Assembly: GCF_017948595.1 (NCBI RefSeq) | Contig: NZ_JAGFBV010000012.1 | Coordinates: forward strand, 51,518-115,517 | Direction: 5' to 3' | Source of the DNA: Flavobacterium geliluteum | Lineage (GTDB): Bacteria; Bacteroidota; Bacteroidia; Flavobacteriales; Flavobacteriaceae | Length of the DNA: 64,000 nucleotides | Position numbers and translations under genes: made by a program | The notes under the pieces: generated by a model | Seen by the model: the letters and a program-made list of their open reading frames with translations, nothing else | Told to the model about the DNA's origin: nothing | Databases searched by the model: none | Shown here: positions 17,555-26,384 of the stretch, piece after piece | Position numbering within the stretch: position 1 is the first letter of the stretch | Layout of the letters: each line of letters opens with the position of its first letter

Positions 17555-18091
17555 GTGATAAACGAAACGCTACTTTCTAACTGCAAAAAAATGAACCGAG
17601 ATGCTCAGCGTCAGGTTTATGAGCACATGGCTCCCAAATTGTATCGCCTTTGTAAACGATACCTCAAGAAAGAAGAGGAAATAGAGGAAGCCTTAGCAGA
17701 TGCTTTCTATACTATTTTTACCAAAATAGAACAGTTGAAGGAAACACTGGCTTTTGAGGCTTGGGCGCGAAAAATAACTATAAATCACTGTTTGGCAACG
17801 ATAAAGAAAAATACAAATTTTAATATGTATCTGGATGATGTAAAAATGCTTTCGCAACCTTTTACAGATGAAATTAACACTTTAGAAGAAGAAGATTTAC
17901 TCAATTTACTCAACCATATTCCGGAAGGCTGTAAAACAGTTTTTAACCTTTTTGTCGTAGAAGGTTACGGACACAAAGAAATAGCCAGCATGCTGAACAT
18001 TTCTGAAGGTACTTCAAAATCACAGTTGAATGCTGCGAAAACGAAACTAAAGGAATTAGTCAATAAATTGTATTACCAAAAAGCAAAATAG
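17555..18091 (+). CDS. ECF-type RNA polymerase sigma factor
   Basis: A 178-residue sigma-70 family protein. Region 2 is near residues 14-80 (QRQVYEHMAPKLYRLCKRYLKKEEEIEEALADAFYTIF). Region 4 is near 110-170, with the helix-turn-helix VVEGYGHKEIASMLNISEGTSKSQLNAA. The start is GTG at 17555; an ATG at 17591 would cut the first conserved helix. The upstream CCAACCTTTT...CTCTATAG stretch could be an autoregulated ECF promoter. The next two genes follow at 2 and 36 bp, so the three form an operon. The signal that activates it is unknown. Confidence 0.9.
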   Translation: MINETLLSNCKKMNRDAQRQVYEHMAPKLYRLCKRYLKKEEEIEEALADAFYTIFTKIEQLKETLAFEAWARKITINHCLATIKKNTNFNMYLDDVKMLSQPFTDEINTLEEEDLLNLLNHIPEGCKTVFNLFVVEGYGHKEIASMLNISEGTSKSQLNAAKTKLKELVNKLYYQKAK

Positions 18092-18093
18092 TC

Positions 18094-19035
18094 ATGGACA
18101 ATCAAGATAAATTATTCGATAAATTTAAAGAGGCTTCCCACAATGCCGAATTGAAAGACTTTTCGTCAATGGAAAAGGTTTGGTCTCGTGTGGAAGAAAA
18201 ACTCGACAAAAAAGAGGACAAAAAAACCATTTCTCTATGGAAAAAAATTGCCGTTGCCGCTTCACTTTTATTAGTGATTTCGTTAGGAAGTCAGTTCTTA
18301 AAATCAGACCAAAAAATCGATATTCAAAGCCCTGAAGTAGTGATCGGTAATAAATCAAAGGATGAAATTTCAAAACAGAATTTGGAGCAACCTGTTATAG
18401 AGCAAGACAAAACGATTGTTTCATCTTCGTCTTCTAATATGATTCCTAAAGCAGAGGCGTCTCAAATTTTAGACAAACAAATCAATCAAGAACCAGTAGC
18501 CATAGCGGATGTTAGTCATAATGAAGGATTCGCTCTTCCTGTAGCAGAAGAAGCTGTAGCGTATGAAAACAAAGCTAACAACGAAAGTATTCAAAAAGAA
18601 GAAAAAGCTAGTGCATCTCAATATCTTCAAGCAGAAAAAAAAGCATCTTTTGAGAGCGAAACAAGTAAAAAACAAGTTCCGATGGCCAGAAAAAGTGCGC
18701 CGCTTGTGGTTCTCAACGGAAATGCAATGTCACATAGCGATGATGCCAAAAAAGATAAAATGATGCAAGAAGAATTACCCAATTTAAGTCCTGCAAATGT
18801 AGAATCGCTCGTGATATTAGACGAACCGCTTTATATTATTGACGGTATTTATTACTCAGAAAATGATTTATTTGGCAATAATCCAACAAGTCCTTACGCT
18901 CCTTTAGACAAGCAGGAAATAAAGACTATTACAATCCTGCAAGACCTTGAAGCGACCTCTAAATATGGCGACAAAGGAAAAAAGGGAGTAGTTATAATCA
19001 CTACAAAAAACGGAAAACCAGCTTTAAAAAAATAG
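18094..19035 (+). CDS. Probable anti-sigma-type membrane protein with tandem plug-like repeats
   Basis: A 313-residue protein. Residues 1-48 are cytoplasmic and charged, a single transmembrane helix covers about 49-64, and a long Ser/Lys/Glu-rich linker follows. Near 202-240 is a short repeat (PLVVLNGNAM ... SPANVESLVIL), followed at 243-306 by a fuller one: DEPLYIIDG, then a Lys/Gln-rich stretch with IKTITIL, then YGDKGKKGVVIITTKNG. This is the motif found at the plug of SusC-type TonB receptors. Its place directly after the sigma gene suggests an anti-sigma role, but no zinc or ASD motif is seen. It is probably the partner of the next protein. Confidence 0.7.
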   Translation: MDNQDKLFDKFKEASHNAELKDFSSMEKVWSRVEEKLDKKEDKKTISLWKKIAVAASLLLVISLGSQFLKSDQKIDIQSPEVVIGNKSKDEISKQNLEQPVIEQDKTIVSSSSSNMIPKAEASQILDKQINQEPVAIADVSHNEGFALPVAEEAVAYENKANNESIQKEEKASASQYLQAEKKASFESETSKKQVPMARKSAPLVVLNGNAMSHSDDAKKDKMMQEELPNLSPANVESLVILDEPLYIIDGIYYSENDLFGNNPTSPYAPLDKQEIKTITILQDLEATSKYGDKGKKGVVIITTKNGKPALKK

Positions 19036-19071
19036 CTAAATCCTAAACACTAATTTTAAAAAATTACTATC

Positions 19072-21207
19072 ATGAAAAACGTAAAACTTATTTCATTAGC
19101 CCTTTCTATGCTCGTATGTTTCGTAACGATGGCGCAAGAAAAAACCATTACAGGAACGGTTTCTGATAATGCTGGTCCTATTCCCGGCGCGACTATCGGT
19201 GTGCAAAAAACAAAAAAAACAGCGACAACAAATTACGAAGGAAAGTACACTATTACCGCTCAAAAAGGAGATGTTTTGGTCTTTAGCTACATCGGATTAA
19301 AATCGCAAACACGAATCGTTGGAGACAAAAACATCATCGATATAAAACTCGAAGAAGACCAACAAACACTAAACGAAGTTGTCGTTGTGGGCTATGGAAC
19401 TTCACGCTCTAAAAAGAAAATGACAACCGCCCACTCTACGCAAATGATTCAGGGAAGAACTATGGGGCTTCAAGTTTCGCATAACTATGATAAGGCAATG
19501 GCGAGTCCGAGTATTGCTATTCGAAAAGAAGAATCAATTGCGGCTAAAAACGAACCTTTGTACATCATTGACGGTGTCCCTGCAAAAGCAAACCAAATTG
19601 CCAAAATAAATCCGAATGATATTCAGGATATAAAAGTTTTGAAAGACGACAATGCCACCAATCTTTATGGCCGCAAAGGAAAAAATGGCGTTATTGTTTT
19701 GGCAACTAAAAATGAGCTGTATAAAAATCTTTCAGAGAAAGAACTTGATGCCAAATTGACACATTTAACTACTACTCAGCCTGTAGAACCCAATCAGGAA
19801 GATTATGATACTTTTATTGAAAATGCCTTTGAGAGCCCAAAAACAGCGCCACTTTCTACTTTCTCTATTGATGTTGATAATGCTTCCTATACCAATATAA
19901 GACGTTTTATTAACAACGGTCAGGCAGTTCCTAAAGATGCGGTGCGTGTCGAGGAAATGGTCAATTTCTTTAAATACAATTATCCGCAACCAAAAGATGC
20001 TCATCCGTTTTCTATCAATACAGAATTGAGCGATTCGCCGTGGAATTCTAAAAATCAAATTTTAAAAATTGGTTTGCAGGGAAAAAATATTCCTACCGAT
20101 GATTTACCTGCTTCGAACTTAGTTTTCCTAATAGATGTGTCTGGTTCGATGAGCGAAATGAACAAATTACCACTATTGAAACAATCTATGAAAATATTGG
20201 TAAACGAATTGCGTAAAAAAGACAAAGTTGCCATTGTAGTCTATGCAGGAGCGGCTGGAATGGTTTTGCCTCCTACCTCTGGAGATGAGAAAAAAACTAT
20301 AATTGATGCCTTAGAAAATTTAAATGCCGGAGGAAGTACTGCGGGTGGTGCGGGAATTAATTTGGCGTATAAAATTGCAGCAGAAAATTTTATTAAAGAC
20401 GGAAATAACAGAGTCATTCTAGCAACTGATGGCGATTTTAATGTGGGCGATTCCTCGAATACAGACATGGAAAAACTGATAGAAGAAAAAAGAAAATCAG
20501 GCGTTTTCCTAACCTGTTTGGGATACGGAATGGGGAATTACAAAGACAGCAAAATGGAAACCTTAGCCGATAAAGGGAATGGAAATTATGCTTATATCGA
20601 TAACATTCAGGAAGCCAACCGTTTTTTAGGAAAAGAATTCAAAGGTTCGATGTTTGCGATTGCAAAAGATGTAAAAATCCAGATCGAATTCAATCCAAAA
20701 CAAGTTCAGGCCTATCGTTTAATTGGTTATGAAAATCGAAAATTACGTCCCGAAGATTTTAAAAACGACGCCATTGATGCGGGCGAATTAGGAAGCAACC
20801 ACACCGTGACGGCTTTGTACGAAATTATTCCAACGGGAATTAACAGCAATTATGTGACCAACCAGCCGGACAATTTAAAATACACGCAAGTACAAGCCAA
20901 TCCGAATAATTATACAAATGAATTGGCAACTGTAAAATTCAGATATAAAAAACCTGACGGAGATAAAAGTATCGAAATGGTACAAATAATAGAAAATAAA
21001 GCTGTGCTTTTGCAAAATGCGTCTGATGATTTAAAATTTAGTAGTGCTGTGGCTTGGTTTGGATTAAAATTGAGAGATTCAAAATTAATTACGAACAAAT
21101 CTTCCGAAGATATCATCAAATTGGCAAAACAAGGATTGTCTAACGATTCTGAAGGATACAAAGCAGAATTTATTCGTCTAGTTGAAGCAACAAAAGAAGC
21201 GTATTAA
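19072..21207 (+). CDS. vWA-domain protein with carboxypeptidase-regulatory-like and SusC plug-like segments
   Basis: A 711-residue exported protein. It has a signal peptide (about 1-21) and a CarboxypepD_reg-like beta domain at 24-95. A plug-like segment at 100-213 contains NEVVVVGYG, EPLYIIDG at 161-168, and YGRKGKNGVIVLATKN. A vWF-A N-terminal domain lies at about 240-325, and a vWA domain at about 347-515 has MIDAS DVSGS at 355-359, a Thr in GGSTAGG and Asp453 in ATDGD. A C-terminal DUF3520-like region follows. The vWA part resembles YfbK of E. coli. No TonB-receptor barrel is present, so the plug motif is used outside its usual context. The gene is 36 bp after the putative anti-sigma gene. 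Confidence 0.88.
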   Translation: MKNVKLISLALSMLVCFVTMAQEKTITGTVSDNAGPIPGATIGVQKTKKTATTNYEGKYTITAQKGDVLVFSYIGLKSQTRIVGDKNIIDIKLEEDQQTLNEVVVVGYGTSRSKKKMTTAHSTQMIQGRTMGLQVSHNYDKAMASPSIAIRKEESIAAKNEPLYIIDGVPAKANQIAKINPNDIQDIKVLKDDNATNLYGRKGKNGVIVLATKNELYKNLSEKELDAKLTHLTTTQPVEPNQEDYDTFIENAFESPKTAPLSTFSIDVDNASYTNIRRFINNGQAVPKDAVRVEEMVNFFKYNYPQPKDAHPFSINTELSDSPWNSKNQILKIGLQGKNIPTDDLPASNLVFLIDVSGSMSEMNKLPLLKQSMKILVNELRKKDKVAIVVYAGAAGMVLPPTSGDEKKTIIDALENLNAGGSTAGGAGINLAYKIAAENFIKDGNNRVILATDGDFNVGDSSNTDMEKLIEEKRKSGVFLTCLGYGMGNYKDSKMETLADKGNGNYAYIDNIQEANRFLGKEFKGSMFAIAKDVKIQIEFNPKQVQAYRLIGYENRKLRPEDFKNDAIDAGELGSNHTVTALYEIIPTGINSNYVTNQPDNLKYTQVQANPNNYTNELATVKFRYKKPDGDKSIEMVQIIENKAVLLQNASDDLKFSSAVAWFGLKLRDSKLITNKSSEDIIKLAKQGLSNDSEGYKAEFIRLVEATKEAY

Positions 21208-21269
21208 GCAATATTTATTTACATTTGAGGTTTTTCACTCATACATTTTAATTTTAAAAATAAACCTTA

Positions 21270-21857
21270 ATGCACCCAATTCTAAATCAAAATTTATTTC
21301 TTGTAAAAGAACACATCGGTATGTTTAAAGCGGCCAACAACTATGATATTTATAGCCCTGAAAGCAACGAAATTATAATGAAGTGCCGAGAAAACAATCT
21401 TGGAATTTTTACTAAAGTTTTACGTTTTACAGATTATAAAAGAATGACTCCTTTTAACATCGAAATTACAACAGCTTCAGGCGAAAAACTGATTTCGGTA
21501 AAACGTGGTGTTGCTTTTTTTCGCTCAACAGTTGAAGTTTTTGATGAGAAAGATAGATTGCTTGGTACATTCAAGCAAAAATTCTTTTCATTTGGCGGAA
21601 AATTCGAAATTTTAGATAAAAATGATCGACCTGTTTGTACGCTTCAAGGAAAATGGACAGGTTGGGATTTTAAATTTACACACGAAAATAAGGAACTGGC
21701 GCAGGTAAATAAAAAATGGGCAGGAATGGGAAGAGAGTTTTTTACAAGTGCTGATAATTATGTACTTCAAATTGAAGAAACTGTCGCTGCAGACTCTCCG
21801 CTGAGACAATTAATATTGGCTGCAGTAATGTGTATCGACATGGTTTTAAAAGAATAA
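21270..21857 (+). CDS. Phospholipid scramblase-related protein
   Basis: A 195-residue protein of the scramblase/LURP-one beta-barrel fold. Paired strands are visible in NNYDIYSPESNEIIMKCRE, AFFRSTVEVFDEKDRLLGTF and KFEILDKNDRPVCTLQGKW, and a hydrophobic C-terminal helix (LRQLILAAVMCIDMVL) closes the fold. The family name comes from eukaryotic scramblases; in bacteria the function is not known. It lies 62 bp after the vWA gene, close enough for possible read-through. Confidence 0.75.
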   Translation: MHPILNQNLFLVKEHIGMFKAANNYDIYSPESNEIIMKCRENNLGIFTKVLRFTDYKRMTPFNIEITTASGEKLISVKRGVAFFRSTVEVFDEKDRLLGTFKQKFFSFGGKFEILDKNDRPVCTLQGKWTGWDFKFTHENKELAQVNKKWAGMGREFFTSADNYVLQIEETVAADSPLRQLILAAVMCIDMVLKE

Positions 21858-21917
21858 AAAGCTGTTAAAGTTACATTAAGAAACATAGAAAAGCATCATT
21901 TTCGGAACCAAAAATAG

Positions 21918-21925
21918 TATTTTTG
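21918..21925 (+). promoter_or_regulatory. Promoter -7 box of the SDR gene
   Basis: TATTTTTG is an exact TAnnTTTG match 43 nt before the ATG. No -33 TTG is seen at the standard spacing. Confidence 0.42.
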
Positions 21926-21968
21926 TGTAAAGAAAATGATGCTTTTTGCATTTTGAAAAATATAAATC

Positions 21969-22685
21969 ATGACAGACTTAAAAAATAAAAATGCCCTAAT
22001 CACAGGAGCTGGAAAAGGAATCGGAAAAGCAATTGCTCTGGCTTTGGCCAAAGAAGGTGTAAACGTAATTCTACTTGCCAGAACTCAAGCCGATGTTGAC
22101 CAACTGGCTATTGAAACAACTGCTTTAGGTGTAAAATCGTTGGCGCTTTCTGCGGATGTGTCGGATATGAAAGCAGTAAACGAAGCAGTAGAAAAAGCCT
22201 TATCAGAATTTAAAACTATTGATATCCTAATCAACAATGCAGGAATTGGTTCTTTTGGAAAATTTTTAGAATTGGAACCAAATACTTGGGAGAGAATCAT
22301 TCAGGTGAATCTTATGGGGACTTATTATGTCACTCGCGCTGTTATTCCTAATATGATAGCAAGACAAACTGGCGATATTATTAATATTTCATCAACGGCC
22401 GGACTCAATGGAAATGCATTAACAAGTGCTTACAGTGCCTCAAAATTTGCTGTTATGGGACTCACAGATTCTTTAATGCAAGAAATGAGAAAACACAATA
22501 TTCGTGTAACAGCATTGGCTCCAAGCACCGTTGCAACTGATTTGGCAATCGATTTGAAATTAACTGATGGAAATCCAGAAAAAGTAATGCAATCGGAAGA
22601 TGTGGCCGAATTAATTATCGCGCAACTGAAACTAAACCGAAGAGTTTTTATAAAAAATAGCAGTATTTGGTCGACCAATCCTTAA
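21969..22685 (+). CDS. Short-chain dehydrogenase/reductase (3-ketoacyl-ACP reductase-like)
   Basis: A 238-residue classical SDR. It has [12 protein letters not shown] for cofactor binding near residues 12-23, NNAGIGSFG near 90, the catalytic serine in [10 protein letters not shown] and the YSASK motif. An Arg after the second strand (LLARTQADV) suggests NADPH preference. It resembles FabG, but many such proteins act on other ketones, and there is no acyl-carrier or fatty-acid gene nearby. The substrate is open. Confidence 0.9.
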   Translation: MTDLKNKNALITGAGKGIGKAIALALAKEGVNVILLARTQADVDQLAIETTALGVKSLALSADVSDMKAVNEAVEKALSEFKTIDILINNAGIGSFGKFLELEPNTWERIIQVNLMGTYYVTRAVIPNMIARQTGDIINISSTAGLNGNALTSAYSASKFAVMGLTDSLMQEMRKHNIRVTALAPSTVATDLAIDLKLTDGNPEKVMQSEDVAELIIAQLKLNRRVFIKNSSIWSTNP

Positions 22686-22737
22686 TAAAAACGCTACTTA
22701 TAAAAAATACGACAGATTAAAAAATTTAAAAAACATC

Positions 22738-23247
22738 ATGGAACAATATTTAAGACAATTAATCTCAATCGGATTTACAGATAAGAAAGAAATTTTTACC
22801 GGATTTTTAATTGATTATTCCGATGACTGGATTTTACTAAAAAACAATCCCGTTGATTTTATAATTGATGGTTTTGTAATTTTGAGAAACAAAAATATTG
22901 ACGTAATCGAAAGAGATGAAGATCTCGCTTTTACTGAAAAAATAATTCGGATGAAAGGTTTGAAAACAAATGCCGAAGACATCATCCCGATCAAAGATTT
23001 AGCTTCTATTGTACATTTTATTTCCACTAAATATGGTATTTTTCAAATTGCAAAAAAATCTGCAAAATCTGCTTATCTCGGAAAATTAATTGAATTAAAT
23101 AACGAAGAACTCACAATTGATTTCTTAGACACCCGAGGTCAGTTTGGAGGTGAATTGAATTTTAATCCCGAAAAAATAAGAGTCATTGAGTTTGATACAG
23201 ACTATATTAATTCTTTAAAATTGGTAGTTTCAGAAAACGAGAACTAA
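22738..23247 (+). CDS. Conserved protein of unknown function
   Basis: A 169-residue soluble protein with no signal peptide. It looks like two similar beta-rich halves: one around FTGFLIDYSDDWILLKNNP and VILRNKNIDVIERD, another around YLGKLIELNNEELTIDFLDTRG and EKIRVIEFDTDYINSL. Each starts with a small barrel-like hairpin. This repeat is an inference from pattern only. It lies 52 bp after the SDR gene and is closed by a strong terminator. Confidence 0.65.
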   Translation: MEQYLRQLISIGFTDKKEIFTGFLIDYSDDWILLKNNPVDFIIDGFVILRNKNIDVIERDEDLAFTEKIIRMKGLKTNAEDIIPIKDLASIVHFISTKYGIFQIAKKSAKSAYLGKLIELNNEELTIDFLDTRGQFGGELNFNPEKIRVIEFDTDYINSLKLVVSENEN

Positions 23248-23260
23248 AATGTAGATTACA

Positions 23261-23290
23261 TCAAAAAGCCCTTAAAAAAGGGCTTTTTGA
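23261..23290. terminator. Bidirectional terminator
   Basis: TCAAAAAGCCCTT and AAGGGCTTTTTGA form a perfect 13-bp stem with a 4-nt loop. It sits between the unknown protein gene and mtaB, which converge. Confidence 0.85.
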
Positions 23291-23293
23291 TTT

Positions 23294-24628
23294 TTATGCT
23301 TCTATGAGTTTAGCAGTAAATGCTACACGAACGCTTCCGTCTTCATCAATTTTCGTTAAATTAACAGGTTGCAATTGGTTGACCAATTCAGGATTCCAAG
23401 GTGCTTTTACTTTGACGTAATTCTCGGTAAAACCGTGAATATATCCTTCTTTATTTTCACTTTCAAACAAAACCGTTCTGTTAGTCCCTAACTGACTTTC
23501 GTAAAAAGCACGACGCTTTTTTACAGACAGACCGCGCAACATTTTGCTGCGTTTTGCTCTTACATTGGCAGGAACAATACCTGTCATAGCAGCAGCTTCG
23601 GTATTGTCTCTTTCAGAATAGGTAAAAACATGCAGATAAGAAATATCCATTTCATTTAAAAAATGATATGTTTCTAAAAAATGCTCGTCGGTTTCGCCAG
23701 GAAATCCAACAATAACATCAACACCAATACAGGCATGTGACATTACTTCACGAATTTTATTTACACGTTCTGTATATATTTCACGCAAGTACCTGCGCTT
23801 CATTAATTTTAAAATATCGTTGCTTCCAGATTGCAACGGAATATGAAAATGAGGTACAAAAGTGCGGCTTTTAGATACAAACTCGATTGTTTCATTTTTT
23901 AATAAATTGGGCTCTATGGAAGAAATACGCAAGCGCTCAATTCCCTCGACTTTATCCAAAGCTTGTACTAAGTCTAGAAAAGTATGCTCGTGCTTTTTAT
24001 TTCCGAATTCTCCTTTTCCATAATCTCCAATATTTACACCAGTAAGCACAATTTCTTTGATTCCCTGCTGTGAAATTTCAGACGCATTCTGTAATACATT
24101 TTCGAGTGCGTCACTTCTGGAAATTCCTCTCGCAAGCGGAATTGTGCAATACGTACATTTGTAGTCGCAACCGTCCTGTACTTTCAAAAAAGCTCTTGTG
24201 CGGTCTCCGATAGAATAGCTTCCTACGTAAAAATCGGCTTCGGCTATTTCGCATGAGTGTACTTCACCCATGTCGTTTTTGCTCAAATCGTTGATATAAT
24301 CGGTAATTTTAAATTTTTCTGTAGCTCCAAGAACCAAATCAACGCCATCCACAGCCGCCAATTCTTCCGGTTTTAATTGCGCGTAACAGCCAACAGCAGC
24401 AACAAAGGCTTTGTTATTAAGCTTCATTGCTTTTTTTACAACTTGCTTAAACTGTTTATCGGCATTTTCTGTGACTGAACAGGTGTTGATGACATAAATA
24501 TCGGCAACTTCTTCAAAATCAACACGATCAAAACCTTCTTTATCAAAGTTTCTTGCAATGGTTGAAGTTTCTGAGAAATTCAATTTACAGCCAAGTGTGT
24601 AGAAGGCAACTTTTTTTCTGTTTTCCAT
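23294..24628 (-). CDS. mtaB: tRNA (t6A37) C2-methylthiotransferase MtaB
   Basis: A 444-residue radical-SAM enzyme that methylthiolates N6-threonylcarbamoyladenosine at tRNA position 37 to give ms2t6A. The N-terminal UPF0004 domain holds cysteines in LGCKLNFSE, NTCSVTENAD and VGCYAQ for the first cluster. The radical-SAM motif CDYKCTYC (CxxxCxxC) is near residue 153. A TRAM domain forms the C-terminal ~65 residues. The GCKLN start separates MtaB from MiaB and RimO. It is a single gene. Confidence 0.93.
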   Translation of the reverse strand: MENRKKVAFYTLGCKLNFSETSTIARNFDKEGFDRVDFEEVADIYVINTCSVTENADKQFKQVVKKAMKLNNKAFVAAVGCYAQLKPEELAAVDGVDLVLGATEKFKITDYINDLSKNDMGEVHSCEIAEADFYVGSYSIGDRTRAFLKVQDGCDYKCTYCTIPLARGISRSDALENVLQNASEISQQGIKEIVLTGVNIGDYGKGEFGNKKHEHTFLDLVQALDKVEGIERLRISSIEPNLLKNETIEFVSKSRTFVPHFHIPLQSGSNDILKLMKRRYLREIYTERVNKIREVMSHACIGVDVIVGFPGETDEHFLETYHFLNEMDISYLHVFTYSERDNTEAAAMTGIVPANVRAKRSKMLRGLSVKKRRAFYESQLGTNRTVLFESENKEGYIHGFTENYVKVKAPWNPELVNQLQPVNLTKIDEDGSVRVAFTAKLIEA

Positions 24629-25158
24629 AATATGTCTTAAATTAATGAAATCGTTGTCAAAAAATTTAAGACTGCAAATTTACAAACAATATTCTTTATA
24701 ATAAAATCAATAATTCACTAAAAAACAAGACATTACCTTATTACATCTTTAAACACCTTCAAACAGAGCACAGCAAAAGTTTGAAAAAAATGAATTTTAA
24801 TCAAACAATGATCTATTATTTCTGCTAAAAAAGAAGAAAAAAAGGAATAAAAAAACAATAAAAATCGCTAAAAATTACAAATTTATAAAATATTGAAAAT
24901 TAGGACGATAGCTAATTTTGAGAAAAATCATCAAAATAATTGAAAATTTCTTGCAAACTTCTTTGTTGGCGCAGATTTTAGCATTAAATTCACACTTCCA
25001 AAACAAAAATTTACAAATCGATAAATTTGTTTTTGTACAGAAAGGTTAAAATAGGTTTTATTGAAAAATTAAAAACAGCTTTTTTTCTTTTTGTGAATGA
25101 ATAAAATGGGTAAGCCGAAAACCATATATAGAGTAGGCAAATTTAAAATTTTTACTTT
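24629..25158. other. 530-bp intergenic gap between divergent genes
   Basis: This is very AT-rich, with many A-runs and no believable reading frame. It holds the mtaB promoter box on the minus strand near its left end. Near 24968 a TTGGCGC...TTAGCA sequence resembles a sigma-54 site but has one base too many between its GG and GC. I see no tRNA, riboswitch or convincing hairpin. Confidence 0.6.
24674..24681 (-). promoter_or_regulatory. Promoter -7 box of mtaB
   Basis: On the minus strand this is TAAATTTG, an exact TAnnTTTG match 45 nt before the start codon. No clear -33 element is visible. Confidence 0.4.
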
Positions 25159-25677
25159 ATGAAAGCATTTTTCCCCACGATCTGCTTAATTCTTTTGACC
25201 ATTTTTACTTCAGAAGCACAAATCGCTGCTCCTCCAACAAATGAATTCCCGTCTATAAGCACGCTTACAAGCTGGGCAAGTTTTAACAATCAGACACAAT
25301 TTGATATTGCAGTACGTTCAGTTGGATTTAAATTTGAAGTAAAAGAAGCGGGAGAAGAGTCTACAGCTTACACTTACATTAGAAAAGTTACTGTAAATCA
25401 AGTAAACTATACCGACAGAATCGTGTATAGAATTACGAGTAACAACTCTGCAAGTATCATTTCATTGGTTACTGCATCTACAGATTTAGTAACTTTATAC
25501 ACGCCTCAATTGGCAACTTTTAAAAGTAATAAATGCAAAACAGAAATGTCTAAAGACAAAAACACTACTTGTACCTGTTACGAAAGTGCCAATTTTGCGA
25601 TCGACATTTGTGACGAACGAGTAAAATTGACAATGGGGGACGGAAATAAATATTTTGTTTCTGTTGCAAAACAATAA
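25159..25677 (+). CDS. Secreted protein of unknown function with a four-cysteine C-terminal region
   Basis: A 172-residue protein with a signal peptide (MKAFFPTICLILLTIFTSEA, cleavage near the following Gln). The mature part is small, beta-rich and polar. Its C-terminal part holds four cysteines in NKCKTEM, TTCTCYE and IDICDER, which could form two disulfides in the periplasm or on the surface. No recognisable domain is present. It lies alone between large AT-rich gaps. Confidence 0.6.
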   Translation: MKAFFPTICLILLTIFTSEAQIAAPPTNEFPSISTLTSWASFNNQTQFDIAVRSVGFKFEVKEAGEESTAYTYIRKVTVNQVNYTDRIVYRITSNNSASIISLVTASTDLVTLYTPQLATFKSNKCKTEMSKDKNTTCTCYESANFAIDICDERVKLTMGDGNKYFVSVAKQ

Positions 25678-25724
25678 TAATTCAAAATTATCTTTATAAG
25701 AAGCGCTCAAGTCTGCGAGCAGTG

Positions 25725-25816
25725 CATCCCATATCTTTACATAACCAATGCCGTCAACAATTAATTTTTATTAAATTTATTAAGGCAAATTAAAAAGTCT
25801 GTAAAGATTTGGGATA
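25725..25816. repeat. Intergenic inverted repeat with long loop
   Basis: CATCCCATATCTTTAC (25725-25740) and GTAAAGATTTGGGATA (25801-25816) pair with two mismatches across a 60-nt AT-rich loop, between convergent genes. It could be a decayed mobile repeat or a terminator-like structure. Confidence 0.5.
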
Positions 25817-25843
25817 CTTTCTTATTAAGGTCAAAAAACTGAA

Positions 25844-26374
25844 CTACATCAGATTCGGATTTTGCAATTCGTACCAAACTTCCTCTTCCTCTTCGTATGC
25901 AAAAGAATTTACGTACTGAAGTCCTATTTTTTCTAAGATCTTTCTTGAATTTTCATTTCCCTCATCTGCATAAGCATAAATGGCATCTGCTTTTATGTGA
26001 TTAAAAGCATAATCAACAAAGGCTTTTCCGGCTTCGGTAGCATATCCTTTTCCCCAATATTTTTCTATAAAACGATATCCAATTTCATAAAAATTTTTGT
26101 GATTATTGATCTCGTTAGTGATGAATTTTATTCCAGACCAGCCTATAAATTCTCCTGTTTCTTTTAAAGTAACAGCCCACCTTCCTGTACCAAAATCTTG
26201 ATATTGCTGTTGAATATCTTGTATTTGAGCCAGGCTTTCAGTTTTAGTTTTTACGGGTTTATTTCCGAGAAAAACATGAACATTAGGGTTCGAATCCAAT
26301 TCGAACATACCCTCTACATCTGAAAGCAATAATTCTCTCAAAAGCAAACGTTCTGTTTCTATCGGATCTTTCAT
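25844..26374 (-). CDS. GNAT-family N-acetyltransferase (RimJ/RimL-like)
   Basis: A 176-residue acetyltransferase that uses acetyl-CoA. The N-terminal IETERLLLREL start, the GYRFIEKYWGKGYATEAGKAFVDYAF segment holding the acetyl-CoA loop, and SRKILEKIGL near the end are typical of the RimJ/RimL-like subfamily. The substrate is unknown. It is 10 bp after the HAD hydrolase gene, in the same operon. Confidence 0.88.
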   Translation of the reverse strand: MKDPIETERLLLRELLLSDVEGMFELDSNPNVHVFLGNKPVKTKTESLAQIQDIQQQYQDFGTGRWAVTLKETGEFIGWSGIKFITNEINNHKNFYEIGYRFIEKYWGKGYATEAGKAFVDYAFNHIKADAIYAYADEGNENSRKILEKIGLQYVNSFAYEEEEEVWYELQNPNLM

Positions 26375-26384
26375 TAAAAATGGT

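Noticed and set aside
24966..24986. Possible sigma-54 promoter TTGGCGC...TTAGCA in the 530-bp gap
   Set aside because: There are 13 and not 12 nt from GG to GC, and the downstream gene starts far away.
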